Shown: positions 26,853 to 36,039 of the stretch, one piece after another
Layout of the letters: each line of letters opens with the position of its first letter
How positions within the stretch are numbered: position 1 is the stretch's first letter
Assembly: GCA_963830385.1 (NCBI GenBank)
Contig: CAWHMD010000006.1
Location: forward strand, 1-64,000
Length of the DNA: 64,000 nt
Source of the DNA: Bog-532 sp963830385
Lineage (GTDB): Bacteria; Actinomycetota; Actinomycetes; Streptosporangiales; Streptosporangiaceae
Direction: 5' to 3'
Notes under the pieces: model-generated
Database searches by the model: none
What the model was told of the DNA's origin: nothing
What the model saw: the letters and a program-made list of their open reading frames with translations, nothing else
Made by a program: the position numbers and the translations under genes

Positions 26853-27212
26853 GTGGCGCTGTATGTGGCCTTGTGCTACTACGACCGGGACCTCCAGTGG
26901 GACTCGGTGCCGGATGTGGAGTTCACCCCCGAGTACACGGAGTTCGCCCGGCGAGCTACCGAGGCCGGGGTCATGCGCGGCGGTGAGGCTCTGTACCCGG
27001 TGACCATGTCGACGACCATCACCGTCTCGGGCGGCCAGGGCGGCGACGTCCTGGTGACCGACGGCCCTTACGCCGAGGCGAAGGAGGCCCTGGCCGGGTA
27101 CTTCCTGCTGGAGGTGGCCGACCTCGACGGGGCCATCGCGTGGGCGGCGCAGATCCCGGCGGCCTGGCGGGGGAAGGTCGAGCTTCGCCCGGTGGCGCCG
27201 GCGCACGCCTAG
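26853..27212 (+). CDS. DGPF/YCII-domain protein partnered with an ECF42 sigma factor
   Basis: The GTG at 26853 has AAGGAG nine bases upstream. The 120-residue protein holds the DGPF box (TDGPYAEAKEALAGYFLLEV) characteristic of YCII-related proteins. These are regularly encoded directly before ECF42 sigma factors and are thought to take part in their signalling. The stop is ten bases from the sigma gene, so the two form one operon. Confidence 0.85.
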   Translation: MALYVALCYYDRDLQWDSVPDVEFTPEYTEFARRATEAGVMRGGEALYPVTMSTTITVSGGQGGDVLVTDGPYAEAKEALAGYFLLEVADLDGAIAWAAQIPAAWRGKVELRPVAPAHA

Positions 27213-27222
27213 GCAGCCTGGT

Positions 27223-28485
27223 ATGGACGCTGCCGGCGCTCTGGCCGAGGTGCTGAAGGGCGAAGGTCCCAGGGTGCTGGCCACGCTGGCCCGGACCATC
27301 GGGGATCTGGCCGTCGCCGAGGACGCGCTGTCCGAGGCCACGGTCACCGCCCTGAAGGCCTGGCCCCGGACGGGGATCCCGGATGATCCGCGGGCCTGGC
27401 TGGCCGTGGTCGCCCGCCGCAAGGCCCTCGACCTGCTGCGGCGCGAGTCAGCCCGGGCCGCTAAGGAGACCGCCGCGTTCCGGTGGGGGACCGGGGCCGC
27501 GCCGGATCAGATCGAGGAAGCGATCGAGGTGATGGAGCCAGAGACGTCGCTGCGCGACGACATGCTGCGCCTGATCTTCACCTGCTGCCACCCGGCGCTC
27601 AGCCGGGAGGCTCAGGTGGTCCTGTCGCTGCGCACGCTGGCCCGGCTTGAGGTGCCGGCCATCGCCCGCGCCTTCCTGGTCCCTGAGGCCACCATGGCCA
27701 AGCGCCTGGTGCGGGCCCGCGCCAAGATCGCCGCGGCCCGCATCCCGTTCGCGATCCCCGCCGACGCCGAGCTTCCCGGCCGGCTGGCCGCGGTGCTGGC
27801 GGTGGTGTACCTGATCGCCACCGAGGCCCACGCCCCGACCGGCGGGGACGCGGTGGCCCGGGTCGACCTCGAGGCCGAGGCGATCCGGCTGGCCCGGTTG
27901 CTGGCCAGCCTGATGCCCGACGAGCCCGAGGTGCTGTCCCTGCTGGCCTTGCTGCTGCTGACCTCAGCCCGCACCCCCGCCCGTACCGACGCCGACGGTA
28001 ACCCGGTGACCCTGGCCGGCCAGGACCGCACCCGCTGGAACCGGCCCGCGATCGCCGAGGGTTCCGGGTGGCTGTCCGAGGCGGTGACCCGGTCCGGCGG
28101 GGTGGCCGGGCCCTATCAGATCCAGGCTCACCTGGCCGCGGCCCACTCGAGGGCGGCCAGTTGGCCGGAGACCGACTGGGACCGGATCGTCGGCCTCTAC
28201 GACCTGCTCGGGTCGATCACGGCCAGCCCGGTGGTGGCGCTCAACCGGGCGGTCGCGGTTACCGAGCGCGACGGCCCCGAGGCGGGGCTGGCTGCCCTGA
28301 AGGCCATCACCGGCCTGGAGTACTCCCATCTGTGGCACGCCGCCCTGGCCGACAACCTGGGCCGGCTCGGCCGCACGAGCGACGCGGCCGGAGAACTTCA
28401 CGCCGCGGTGACCCTGGCGCCCAGCGACGTCGAACAGCGCCTCCTGCAGGACCGTCTGCGCACCGTGCGGTCCGAGCTTGGCTGA
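27223..28485 (+). CDS. ECF42-group sigma factor with C-terminal TPR-like extension
   Basis: The 420-residue protein has region 2 (DLAVAEDALSEATVTALKAW), an RKALDLLRRE segment and region 4 (EAQVVLSLRTLARLEVPAIA, FLVPEATMAKRLVRARAKI). An extension of about 230 residues (DUF6596/TPR-like, ending GRTSDAAGELHAAVTLAPSD) follows, as in the ECF42 group. ECF42 proteins lack an anti-sigma factor and are controlled through the extension and DGPF partner. A decayed copy of the end of this gene lies at 22745-23008. Confidence 0.9.
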   Translation: MDAAGALAEVLKGEGPRVLATLARTIGDLAVAEDALSEATVTALKAWPRTGIPDDPRAWLAVVARRKALDLLRRESARAAKETAAFRWGTGAAPDQIEEAIEVMEPETSLRDDMLRLIFTCCHPALSREAQVVLSLRTLARLEVPAIARAFLVPEATMAKRLVRARAKIAAARIPFAIPADAELPGRLAAVLAVVYLIATEAHAPTGGDAVARVDLEAEAIRLARLLASLMPDEPEVLSLLALLLLTSARTPARTDADGNPVTLAGQDRTRWNRPAIAEGSGWLSEAVTRSGGVAGPYQIQAHLAAAHSRAASWPETDWDRIVGLYDLLGSITASPVVALNRAVAVTERDGPEAGLAALKAITGLEYSHLWHAALADNLGRLGRTSDAAGELHAAVTLAPSDVEQRLLQDRLRTVRSELG

Positions 28486-28697
28486 CCGCGTTCTGGTTTT
28501 CTCGCTTTCCTTGCCTGGCTTTCTCCCCGGATATGTCCTGCGCCCGCTTCACCGTTCGTCCTTTCCCTGCAAGAGCGGTCCCCGATCTCGCGGATCGCCC
28601 AGGGAAGGAGAAGCAGATGACTGGCAGCAGCACCAAGCAGGCCGGGGCGCCGGGCGTCAGATCCGGTACCCAGCTGAGTTCACAAGGAGGCACCGCC

Positions 28698-29177
28698 ATG
28701 ACCGACGAAACCATCAGCGCAACCACGATCATTAACGCCCCAGCCGAGGCGATCTTCACCGTACTCGCCGACCCCGCCAAGCACGCCGCGATCGACGGCA
28801 CCGGGTGGGTCCGCGAGCCCGTCGACAGCCAGCACCTGACCGAGGCCGGTCAGGTGTTCCGGATGGCCATGTACAACGACAGCGTCCCGGGCGGGCACTA
28901 CCAGATGGCCAACCGGGTACAGGTGTTCAACCCGCCACGCGCCATCTCCTGGGAGCCAGGCATGGACACCGGTGGTGGCAACCCGCAGATCGTCGGCCAC
29001 ATCTGGCGTTACGACCTCGCCCCGGCCGGACCATCCGGGACCGAGGTCACCCTGTCCTATGACTGGTCGGCGGTCCCCGACTCCCTCCGCCAGCGACTCC
29101 CATTCCCATTCCCCCCGTTTGCCGCAGATCATCTGAGCAACTCACTGGCTCACCTCGCCGAACTGGTCACCGGGTAA
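28698..29177 (+). CDS. SRPBCC-family (polyketide cyclase-like) protein
   Basis: The ATG at 28698 follows a strong RBS (AAGGAGG). Residues TISATTIINAPAEAIFTVLA, the central ISWEPGMDTG and the C-terminal helix FAADHLSNSLAHLAELV form a START/SRPBCC hydrophobic-pocket fold that binds lipids or aromatic ligands. It lies downstream of the ECF42 operon and may be its target. An in-frame upstream ATG (28618, MTGSSTKQ) repeats the start of the PPOX gene at 23109 and is probably the relic of a former neighbour. Confidence 0.8.
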   Translation: MTDETISATTIINAPAEAIFTVLADPAKHAAIDGTGWVREPVDSQHLTEAGQVFRMAMYNDSVPGGHYQMANRVQVFNPPRAISWEPGMDTGGGNPQIVGHIWRYDLAPAGPSGTEVTLSYDWSAVPDSLRQRLPFPFPPFAADHLSNSLAHLAELVTG

Positions 29178-29289
29178 CCGGCCAGCAGGTCGGCCAGTCC
29201 CTGCCTCTGGCCTGGCCAGGCCGGGCGGCTGTATACGTGGTCGCCGGAGTTGCCGGAGCCCGGCGCTGTCCGGGCTCCGGCCGGGCTCA

Positions 29290-29632
29290 CAGGGCCGCCG
29301 ACGGCCTGGACACCCCCGCCTACGCCACCTAGCCCGCGTCGCCGACCCGGCCCGGGCTGCCGCCCGCCTACATCGAGGTCGCCCAGATCGACATGTTCCG
29401 CCACGAAGACCTCGCCTACGCCCTGCGCCTCGGCCCGGCCGGCGTACCCGTCGAGTTCCACCTTCACCCCGGCGCCCCGCACGAATTCGACTTCATCGCC
29501 TTCAACACCACCGCCGCCCGGCGCGCCATCGCCGACCGCGTTCTTTCGAGCACCGGATGCCCCTGTCCCTCACCGGTGGCTGCCGTGCAGCCAGCCCTGA
29601 TAAATGATCGCCGCAGCGTCCTGGCCGCATAG
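29290..29632 (+). pseudogene. Alpha/beta-hydrolase (esterase/lipase) C-terminal remnant
   Basis: GLPPAYIEVAQIDMFRHEDL, then AYALRLGPAGVPVEFHLHPG and APHEFDFIAFNTTAARRAIA form the acid-His end of an Hsl-type esterase; HEFD holds the catalytic His. The reading is broken by a TAG at 29331-29333 and lacks the nucleophile Ser region. A second, different hydrolase fragment lies at 25382-25690. Confidence 0.6.
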
Positions 29633-29702
29633 CCAGCACCGATCAGATAATCTGCGTGCCTCTACGATCAGAGTCCGTCAGCACATGTCGCGTAAATATT
29701 CG

Positions 29703-29820
29703 GCGTTATACGGGTGATCGAAGATCAGATCACTACCCTCCAGCCGTATAACGCTAGATACACGGGTGATCATCGCTCGGTTTTTCGGAAGAGATATGCG
29801 GAGATGATCACCCGTGTATC
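29703..29820. repeat. Two adjacent perfect inverted repeats sharing an ACGGGTGATC motif
   Basis: GCGTTATACGG (29703-29713) pairs with CCGTATAACGC (29744-29754). Three bases on, GATACACGGGTGATCATC (29757-29774) pairs with its complement at 29803-29820 across 28 bases. ACGGGTGATC occurs in the left part of both and in complement in the right arm of the second. The interval is much less GC-rich than its surroundings and non-coding. Confidence 0.8.
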
Positions 29821-30002
29821 ACTCGATCGGGAGCCGTCGGCCCGCTGGATCGAAATCACCCTGTGTGATCAGCCTTGGGTTTCGCTCCCATTCAGGTGTG
29901 CTGGGTGTGCGCGGCCCGGCACCCCGTTCCCGGGCGGTGAAAGTGAAGGTTGGCGGCACGTGCTGCGGCTGGGATGCTGGTGCCAGGTGCCAGGTGCCTG
30001 CG

Positions 30003-30023
30003 GCGCGAAGCGGCGCTTCGCGC
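30003..30023 (+). other. Short hairpin in the leader of the VOC gene
   Basis: GCGCGAAGC and GCTTCGCGC form a perfect nine-base stem around GGC, 16 bases before the start codon and next to the RBS. It could affect translation. Confidence 0.4.
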
Positions 30024-30038
30024 GGGAGGGAGGACGCG

Positions 30039-30491
30039 ATGCCAGGGCAGATCCCGGCCGGTGAGATCCATCATCTGCGGCTGACGGTGACTGACGTGCA
30101 ACGCAGCCGCGAGTTCTACACCAGACTGCTCGGCTTCCAGGTCGCAGTGGAATCCCCGCCGCCCGGCGACCCCGACGCGGGCGAGGCGTTCAGCGTCTTG
30201 TTCGGCGGCGTGGTCATGATCCGCGGCAACGTGATGATGGGGCTGCGGCCGGTAGCGGCCGCCGATGACCGTTTCGACCCGGACCGGGTAGGCCTGGATC
30301 ATCTCAGCTTCAGCGTGGCCACCCGTGAGGACCTAGAGGAGGCGGTCCGGCTGTTCGATGAGCACGGCGTGCCGCACGGCGCGATCACCCCCCTGCCGTC
30401 GTTCGGCATCGACGTGCTGCCCTTCGACGACCCTGACGGTATCCAGCTGGAGCTCACCACGCCGGCAGTCACGTCCGCAGACGGCAGCTGA
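30039..30491 (+). CDS. VOC-superfamily (glyoxalase-like) protein
   Basis: The start at 30039 is set by GGGAGGGAGG just upstream. The 150-residue protein has two beta-alpha-beta-beta-beta units: EIHHLRLTVTDVQRSREFYT and LLGFQVAV, then GLDHLSFSVATREDLEEAVR and FDDPDGIQLELT. The metal ligands His (HHLRL), His (LDHLSF) and Glu (QLEL) are present. Members include glyoxalases, dioxygenases and antibiotic-binding proteins. Substrate unknown. Confidence 0.82.
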   Translation: MPGQIPAGEIHHLRLTVTDVQRSREFYTRLLGFQVAVESPPPGDPDAGEAFSVLFGGVVMIRGNVMMGLRPVAAADDRFDPDRVGLDHLSFSVATREDLEEAVRLFDEHGVPHGAITPLPSFGIDVLPFDDPDGIQLELTTPAVTSADGS

Positions 30492-30836
30492 CCTGCCAGC
30501 CCTGGAGTCCCGTAGCGTTGGTTCGCTCACGGCCATGGCCACGCCGGCTGCCGCCACGTGGTGCCCAGCTGAGGGCACGCGCCCCCCGGTACCCGACCGG
30601 AAGGTGACCCAGGAATCAGGCCATGTCGGACGATGGTGTCTCAGGACCAGCGACTGAACGCAATATCAACAGCGCATGTGAACCGCCGAGATGCTCGGCA
30701 ACTTGGTCGCCGGGGCGGCTGTCCGGTGCCGTGCCGAACCGGGTGATCTGGGTATGCAACAGTGCCTTTAACGAACGCGTCACCAGCCCTAAACGAGCGC
30801 GAACAGGCGACTTCAGATGGGCGAGTCGGGGACGCT
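30492..30836. other. Stretch without a recognisable gene
   Basis: Only short frames with no motif or RBS are present. Confidence 0.35.
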
Positions 30837-31124
30837 TCACGCCGCCATCAGGATCCCCACGTCGACCGCGGCTAGGACGCCCTGGCCGGCGGCCCCGACA
30901 CCCAGCCAGCTGAGGGCCGCCGCCAGGGTCTCCCAGCTGCCCATGACGGCAGCCGCCCCGGCCGACATGATCAGTGCGCCCGAGCAGACGAACGTCGGCG
31001 CGCACGGCAGCCAGATGCTCCACGGCCGCCACGCACCGTCGGCCTCCGACGCTAACTTGCCGCTCACCGCTTCAGTGTCCGGCCCGGGCGGCAGCGCAGG
31101 CAAGAACGGGCCCAGCGCGGGCAA
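30837..31124 (-). CDS. Small hydrophobic protein, hypothetical
   Basis: The last 60 residues hold two membrane segments (LPCAPTFVCSGALIMSAGAA, and ALSWLGVGAAGQGVLAAVDV running into GILMAA). The first 35 are proline-rich and may not be coding. There is no clear RBS, so the start is uncertain. It is divergent from the membrane protein at 31218 across a perfect 18-base palindrome, which is the main support for it being real. Confidence 0.4.
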   Translation of the reverse strand: MPALGPFLPALPPGPDTEAVSGKLASEADGAWRPWSIWLPCAPTFVCSGALIMSAGAAAVMGSWETLAAALSWLGVGAAGQGVLAAVDVGILMAA

Positions 31125-31129
31125 GAACG

Positions 31130-31147
31130 GTCAACCCGCGGGTTGAC
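31130..31147. promoter_or_regulatory. 18-base perfect palindrome, probable operator
   Basis: GTCAACCCGCGGGTTGAC is fully self-complementary. A half-site TCAACCCGCG recurs at 31155, and two CAAGAACGG words precede it. It lies between divergent genes. Confidence 0.6.
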
Positions 31148-31217
31148 ATCAGGATCAACCCGCGAGCCCACCCGCGGGCCGACGCTCGGGACGGGTGCGA
31201 AGGCGCACGGTATCGGC

Positions 31218-31757
31218 ATGAGCAACCTCAACGTATATGTGATCAACGCCCTCCTCGTCCTCCTGGTCATCCGCCAGATCCGCGAGCACCCGCTCGACCT
31301 GCGCTCCCTGGCCATCCCGGTGCTCGCCGTCGGCGTCGCCGCCTTCTTCTTCCTGCACTCCGTGCCCCTCGGCGGGAACGACATCGCGCTGGAACTGGCC
31401 TGCGTGCTGACCGGCGCACTCATGGGTGCCATCGGCGGCTTCGCCACCTACCTGCGTCGCGGCGCCGACAGCCGGCCTCTGGGCCGCGCGGGCTGGCTGG
31501 CCGCCGGCATGTGGGTCGGCGGCGTGGGTGCGCGGCTGGCCTTCGCGGTCGCCGCGAACAACGGCGCGGGCCCGGCCATCGCCCGGTTCAGCGTCGCCAG
31601 CCACATCACCGGCGAGGCCGCCTGGATCGCGGCCCTGATCATGATGGCGCTGGCCGACGTGCTGACCCGGCTGGTGATCATCTACCTGCGCGGACGCCGG
31701 CTGACGGCGAGCGCCCCGGTCCCCATCGCCCCCATCGCGGGTGGCGTCGGTGCCTGA
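31218..31757 (+). CDS. Polytopic membrane protein next to a two-component system
   Basis: The start at 31218 (MSNLNVYVINALLVLLVIRQ) is supported by conservation of exactly this start in the decayed copy at 3551. Five or so membrane segments are visible: VINALLVLLVI, LAIPVLAVGVAAFFFL, LACVLTGALMGAIGGFATYL, AGWLAAGMWVGGVGA and AWIAALIMMALADVLTRLVI. A RxIREHPLDLR loop follows the first segment. The layout recalls CcdC/DUF1453-type proteins, but the match is weak. It directly precedes and probably shares a transcript with the histidine kinase and may modulate it. Confidence 0.7.
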   Translation: MSNLNVYVINALLVLLVIRQIREHPLDLRSLAIPVLAVGVAAFFFLHSVPLGGNDIALELACVLTGALMGAIGGFATYLRRGADSRPLGRAGWLAAGMWVGGVGARLAFAVAANNGAGPAIARFSVASHITGEAAWIAALIMMALADVLTRLVIIYLRGRRLTASAPVPIAPIAGGVGA

Positions 31758-33090
31758 CCTGGTAACCCGGCCCGCTACGGTCCACACTGTGTCCATGAAG
31801 GCGCGGCTGGCCGCGGCGGGCCTTTCTCATGGCGCCAGACCACCTGGCCCGGACGTCGGCGGAGAACCCGAACCTGCCTCGGCCCGGGTGGCGCAAGCGC
31901 GATCGCGCGCCCGCGAATGCGGCGACGCGCAGCTGCAGGCGCTGCGGCCGCTGGGCCTGGCCTTCATCGCAGTCGTGGTGATCTTCACCTTCCGGACTCA
32001 TCCGGCACCGGGCCTACACGGTGCTGGCCTGGGTGTGACCATCGCGCTCGCCGTGTATGCGGCAGCGGTCGCGACCGCGATCAGCGTCCGGTGGGCTCGC
32101 CGCGGCCAGGCCGCGCAGGCCGCCGCAAGCATCTTGATCGGCGGTTCCGGGGTGGCGCTGGCCGTTTTGCAGCCGCAGGGATTTGTCGTGCTGGCGCCGA
32201 GCCTGGGCGTATGGTTCGCCGCGGTCAGGCTGCCGCCCATCCCGGCGGCCGTCACGTCGGGAGCGATCATGGCCGCGCTGGCCCCGGCCATCATGATCAG
32301 CGCCGCGCCCCACGCGGCCGAGAACGCCCTCGGCGCGGTGCTGTTGTACGTGCTGCTGACGGTGATCGGCCAGTTCCTCCGGCGCGGCCGGGAGAGCCAG
32401 GACCGCACCGAACTGCTCATGGCCCAGCTGCAGGACGCGCGCGAGGCGGAGGCCGCCGCGGCCGCGCTCGCCGAACGGACCCGCATCGCCGGCGAGCTGC
32501 ACGATGTGCTCGCCCACTCCTTGTCCGCCCTGGCCATCCAGCTTCAGGGCGCGCGCAAGCTGGCCGGCCGCGAACAGGTCAGCGACGGACTGCGCGCCAC
32601 CATCGAACGGTCGGCCGAACTGGCCAAGGCCGGGCTGGCCGACGCGCGGCAGGCCGTCGGTGCCCTACGCGGCGAACGGCTGCCCACCCTGGACCAGCTG
32701 GCGACTCTGGTGGAGGACTTCCGCCGTGATACCGGGTCACCCGCCACCCTGCGGATCGACGGCAGCAGCCGGCCGCTTCCGGCCGAGGCCAGCCTGGCCC
32801 TGTTCCGCGGTGCCCAGGAGGCGCTGACCAACATCACCCGCTACGCCGCAGGCGCCGCTGCGGCCGTCACCGTCAGCTATCAGGCGGGCCGGACCGTGCT
32901 CACCGTCGAGGACCACATCCCGGGGACCGGCGCCGACCCGGCCACGGAGCCCCAGGCCGGTCTGCTCGCCGATGTGGGTGGCGGGCACGGCCTGGCGGCA
33001 ATGCGCGAACGAACCCAGCGGCTGGGCGGGGCCGCACACGCGGGGCCGACCGCCGACGGATGGCTGGTCGAGCTGGAGGTCCCGGCATGA
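31741..33090 (+). CDS. Sensor histidine kinase, NarL/DesK type
   Basis: About five membrane helices occupy residues 70-212. The HisKA_3 domain follows with the phospho-accepting His254 in AGELHDVLAHSLSAL, then a HATPase_c domain with a degenerate N box (EALTNITRYA) and G box (GHGLAAMRER). It should autophosphorylate on membrane stimuli and pass phosphate to the adjacent regulator. The long start is GTG 31741, overlapping the previous gene. ATG 31795 is an equally good start. The stop overlaps the regulator's ATG (ATGA). Confidence 0.9.
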   Translation: MASVPDLVTRPATVHTVSMKARLAAAGLSHGARPPGPDVGGEPEPASARVAQARSRARECGDAQLQALRPLGLAFIAVVVIFTFRTHPAPGLHGAGLGVTIALAVYAAAVATAISVRWARRGQAAQAAASILIGGSGVALAVLQPQGFVVLAPSLGVWFAAVRLPPIPAAVTSGAIMAALAPAIMISAAPHAAENALGAVLLYVLLTVIGQFLRRGRESQDRTELLMAQLQDAREAEAAAAALAERTRIAGELHDVLAHSLSALAIQLQGARKLAGREQVSDGLRATIERSAELAKAGLADARQAVGALRGERLPTLDQLATLVEDFRRDTGSPATLRIDGSSRPLPAEASLALFRGAQEALTNITRYAAGAAAAVTVSYQAGRTVLTVEDHIPGTGADPATEPQAGLLADVGGGHGLAAMRERTQRLGGAAHAGPTADGWLVELEVPA

Positions 33091-33791
33091 CCGGTACTCC
33101 CGCGCCCGCGCCGATCCGGGTGCTGATCGCCGACGATCAGCGGGTCGTGCGCGAGGGTCTGAGCATGCTGGTCGCGCTCATCGACGACGTCGAGGTCGCG
33201 GGCGCGGCGTGCGACGGCGCCGAGGCGGTGCGGCTGGCCGAGACCTATCGGCCCGACGTGGTCCTGATGGACCTGCGCATGCCGGACCTCGACGGCATCG
33301 CCGCGACCGGCCTCCTGCGCGAGCGGCTCCCGGCGGCCCGGGTGCTGGTGCTGACCACCTACGCCGACGAGGACGCCATCGTCCCCGCGCTGCGGGCGGG
33401 CGCGCGGGGTTACCTCACCAAGGACGCCAGCGCCGAGCAGATCGAGGCCGCCATCCGCGCGGTGCACGCGGGCCAGACCTATCTCGATCCCGCCGTCCAG
33501 GAGCGCCTCGTGGCCGCGGTCATGGGCCGGCCACCGTCTCCGGACCCTGCCGGTCCCGCAGGCCCAGGCCCCAGCGGGCAACCGCCCGACGGGCTGACCG
33601 CCCGCGAGGCCGAGGTCCTCGCTCTGCTCGCCTCGGGACTGAGCAATGCCGAGATCGCCCAGCGCCTCTACCTCAGCCACGCGACGGTGAAAACCCACAT
33701 CAACCGGATCTTCGCCAAGACCGGCGCCCGCGACCGCGCGCAGGCCGTCCGCTACGCCTACCAGCACGGACTGACCACTCCCGTGGAGTAA
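33087..33791 (+). CDS. NarL/FixJ-family response regulator
   Basis: The receiver domain (residues 10-125) has the acidic pocket Asp16/Asp17 (IADDQR), the phosphorylated Asp62 (VVLMDLRMPDLDG) and Lys in YLTKDAS. After a Pro/Gly linker the LuxR-type HTH follows (LTAREAEVLALLASGLSNAE, ATVKTHINRIFAKTGARDRA). It is coupled to the kinase by an ATGA overlap. A partial decayed copy of its HTH half lies at 9812-10064. Confidence 0.92.
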   Translation: MTGTPAPAPIRVLIADDQRVVREGLSMLVALIDDVEVAGAACDGAEAVRLAETYRPDVVLMDLRMPDLDGIAATGLLRERLPAARVLVLTTYADEDAIVPALRAGARGYLTKDASAEQIEAAIRAVHAGQTYLDPAVQERLVAAVMGRPPSPDPAGPAGPGPSGQPPDGLTAREAEVLALLASGLSNAEIAQRLYLSHATVKTHINRIFAKTGARDRAQAVRYAYQHGLTTPVE

Positions 33792-34484
33792 CACCGGGGG
33801 AAGTTACCTGGTTCGCCTTGTCACTCAGGCTCGTCGGGTAGATGGTGGCCTTGCGTTATGCGTAAAAGTTCGTGTTATGCAAAGAACCCGCTGTGGTCGC
33901 CGGCCACCCCGGCCCGGGAGTAGCGCTGGCCGCCCGGCTGCCAGGAGAGTTCGGCATGACCAGGGCCGGCATGCTAGCGCCACGGACCGTACGACGCCTC
34001 GACTAGCCCCGATCACCAAGGCCGCCGCCCTTACGCGCCGAACAAGCTCATCTGTGTGTCACCGCACCCGCGATCTGCTCAGCTTCCGACCGCGCGGAAT
34101 CGGCGTTATGTTACGGCGAGGTCGGCGACAACCATGATGTGGCCGCTACCGGCGGTAATGCCTTTGTTGTAGAGGTATGCGTGCGGATCGCGAGTCACCT
34201 CCACGAACCAGGCCGGGCAGGCCATTCACGAACGGGGCGGCCGGATCGGCGCTATGGAATCCGGCCACGAGCCCAAGCAGCTGGCTGCTGGATGATCTCT
34301 TTAGGCAGAAAGACCGTCGGCCTCGTGTCCGGGCTCACTGCATCAAGTGGCACGACCTGAGGCGGGCCAGTATTCCGCCAAGCACGTCCGCCGCGCACAA
34401 CGACGTTAGGTGTGTTACGGCCTCATTGGGCAAAACCCGCCGAGCAGGCGGCCCGATCGGCCGTCAGCATTGTCGGACTCATGC
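33792..34484. other. Long stretch without a supported gene
   Basis: Frames are short and carry no family motif. Base composition is mixed. I see no tRNA, repeat or clear terminator in it. Confidence 0.4.
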
Positions 34485-35537
34485 TCAGGTGCCGCAGTAG
34501 GTGACGTACGGGGCGCCGCCCAGAGGGGCCGGACCGGTGTAGTCCTCCAGGCCGGGCCGTTCGTCAAACGGGCTGGAGACGACGTTGACCAGACGGTGGA
34601 ACGGCGCCAGCTCACCCTTGGCCGCCTTGGCCAGCGCCTCCTCGACGCGGTGATTGCGGGGGATATAGACGGGGTTGACCCGGTCCATCGCGGCGGGCAC
34701 CGCGGCCCGGTCGGCGGGCAGCAGGGCCTCGCGGCGGGCGGCCCAGGCGTCGAAAGGCTCCGGCTCGGTGAACAGCGTCCGCGCGGTCCCGGCCGCCAGC
34801 GCGCGGAAGAACTGGGTGAAGCCGGCCCTTTTGCACCCGCATCAGCGTCAGGATGTCGTCGGCCAGGTCCCGGTCCGGCGCGGCCAGCCCCAGCTTGGCC
34901 GCCATGCCCTCGGCCCAGTGCTGATCGTAGGCGCTGGCGAATCCGTTCAGCACCTCCGTGGCCGCCTCCACCGCGGCCTCGCTGTCGTTGTCGATCAGCG
35001 GCAGCAGGGTCTCGGCCAGCCGGGCCAGGTTCCACTGCAGGACCCTCGGCTGGTTGCCGTAGGCGTAGCGGCCCTGATGGTCGATGGAGCTGAATACCGT
35101 GGCCGGGCCGAAGGTGTCCATGAAGGCGCACGGGCCGTAGTCGATGGTCTCGCCGGAAATCGTTGTGTTGTCGGTGTTCATGACCCCGTGGATGAACCCG
35201 GTCAGCATCCACCGGGCCACCAGCGACGCCTGCGCCCCGGCCACCCGCCGGTACAGGTCCAGGTAGCGGTCCGGGGCGTCGGCGGCCTGCGGGTAGTGAC
35301 GGGCGACGGCGTAGCCGGCCAGCGCCCGCAGCAGATCCCGGTCACCGGACGCGGCCGCGTACTGGAACGTGCCCACCCGCAGATGACTCGCGGCGACCCG
35401 GGCGAGCACCGCGCCCGGCTGCGCCCCTCCTCCCGCAGCACCCGCTCGCCAGTACCGACCACCGCCAGTGCCCGCGTGGTCGGAATGCCAAGGCCGTGCA
35501 TGGCCTCGCCGATGACGTACTCGCGCAGCCATCCTCG
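34485..35537 (-). pseudogene. selO: SelO-type protein adenylyltransferase, truncated and frameshifted
   Basis: The frame gives LREYVIGEAMHGLGIPTTRA, then after a shift near 35425 GAVLARVAASHLRVGTFQYA. It continues with MLTGFIHGVMNTDNTTISGE, TIDYGPCAFMDTF and VFSSIDHQGRYAYGNQPRVL, all hallmarks of SelO (pseudokinase AMP-transferase, with the GVMNTDN catalytic segment). A second shift near 34830 moves to FFRALAA, and the C-terminus ends VTYCGT at 34485. The N-terminal part, including the glycine-rich loop, is missing. It is not functional. Confidence 0.78.
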
Positions 35538-35831
35538 ATGCCATGAACAAGATCCGCTGATCAAAACCCCTCGGCGGCGGGCCTTTAAAGGGTGTGTAAC
35601 GGCCTGACCGGGCAGGCACGCTGCGGGCGGCGCGACCGTCACGGACGATGGGCCCGATTCTCCGCATCACGGAGACGCGCAGCGTCTGACCCGTAGACAC
35701 CCGCAGGCCAGAAGCCCATTTTTGTCCGGCTACGTCGGGCCGCCCAGCCCCGTCAGCGCCACGTTAGTCTCTTGATCTTGAGATTTAGTCTCTGGATCTT
35801 GAATAGCGGCGTTCGAAACAGCGCGCTGAGC

Positions 35832-35876
35832 TGGAGCCCCGTTACGGAATCGAACCGTAGACCTTCTCCTTACCAT
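35832..35876 (-). tRNA. 3' half of a tRNA-Thr(GGT), probable attachment-site relic
   Basis: On the minus strand the segment reads from the anticodon loop (ATGGTAA, anticodon GGT) through GGAGA, the variable region AGGTC, a perfect T stem-loop (TACGG TTCGATT CCGTA), the 3' acceptor strand ACGGGGC and TCCA. The sequence 5' of the anticodon loop does not form the matching D arm or acceptor strand. Half tRNAs of this kind are left where an element integrated at the anticodon or 3' end. Thr is assigned by the anticodon. Confidence 0.6.
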
Positions 35877-36039
35877 GGACGCCCGTCCCGTCCGAGAGGG
35901 TCGCGCTGGGTCGCGTCAGTGCAGTTCAGAGCTGTAACGCTGTCTGACTGGTACTGACCCGGTCCGGTGCCAGCCGGGGCCGTTGTCACTTGGTTTGTCA
36001 CTGGCTCTCTAGACCTCACTACCGAAGGTGAGGTTCCGC

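Noticed and set aside
33792..34484. Short frames downstream of the response regulator
   Set aside because: No family, RBS or conservation signal visible.
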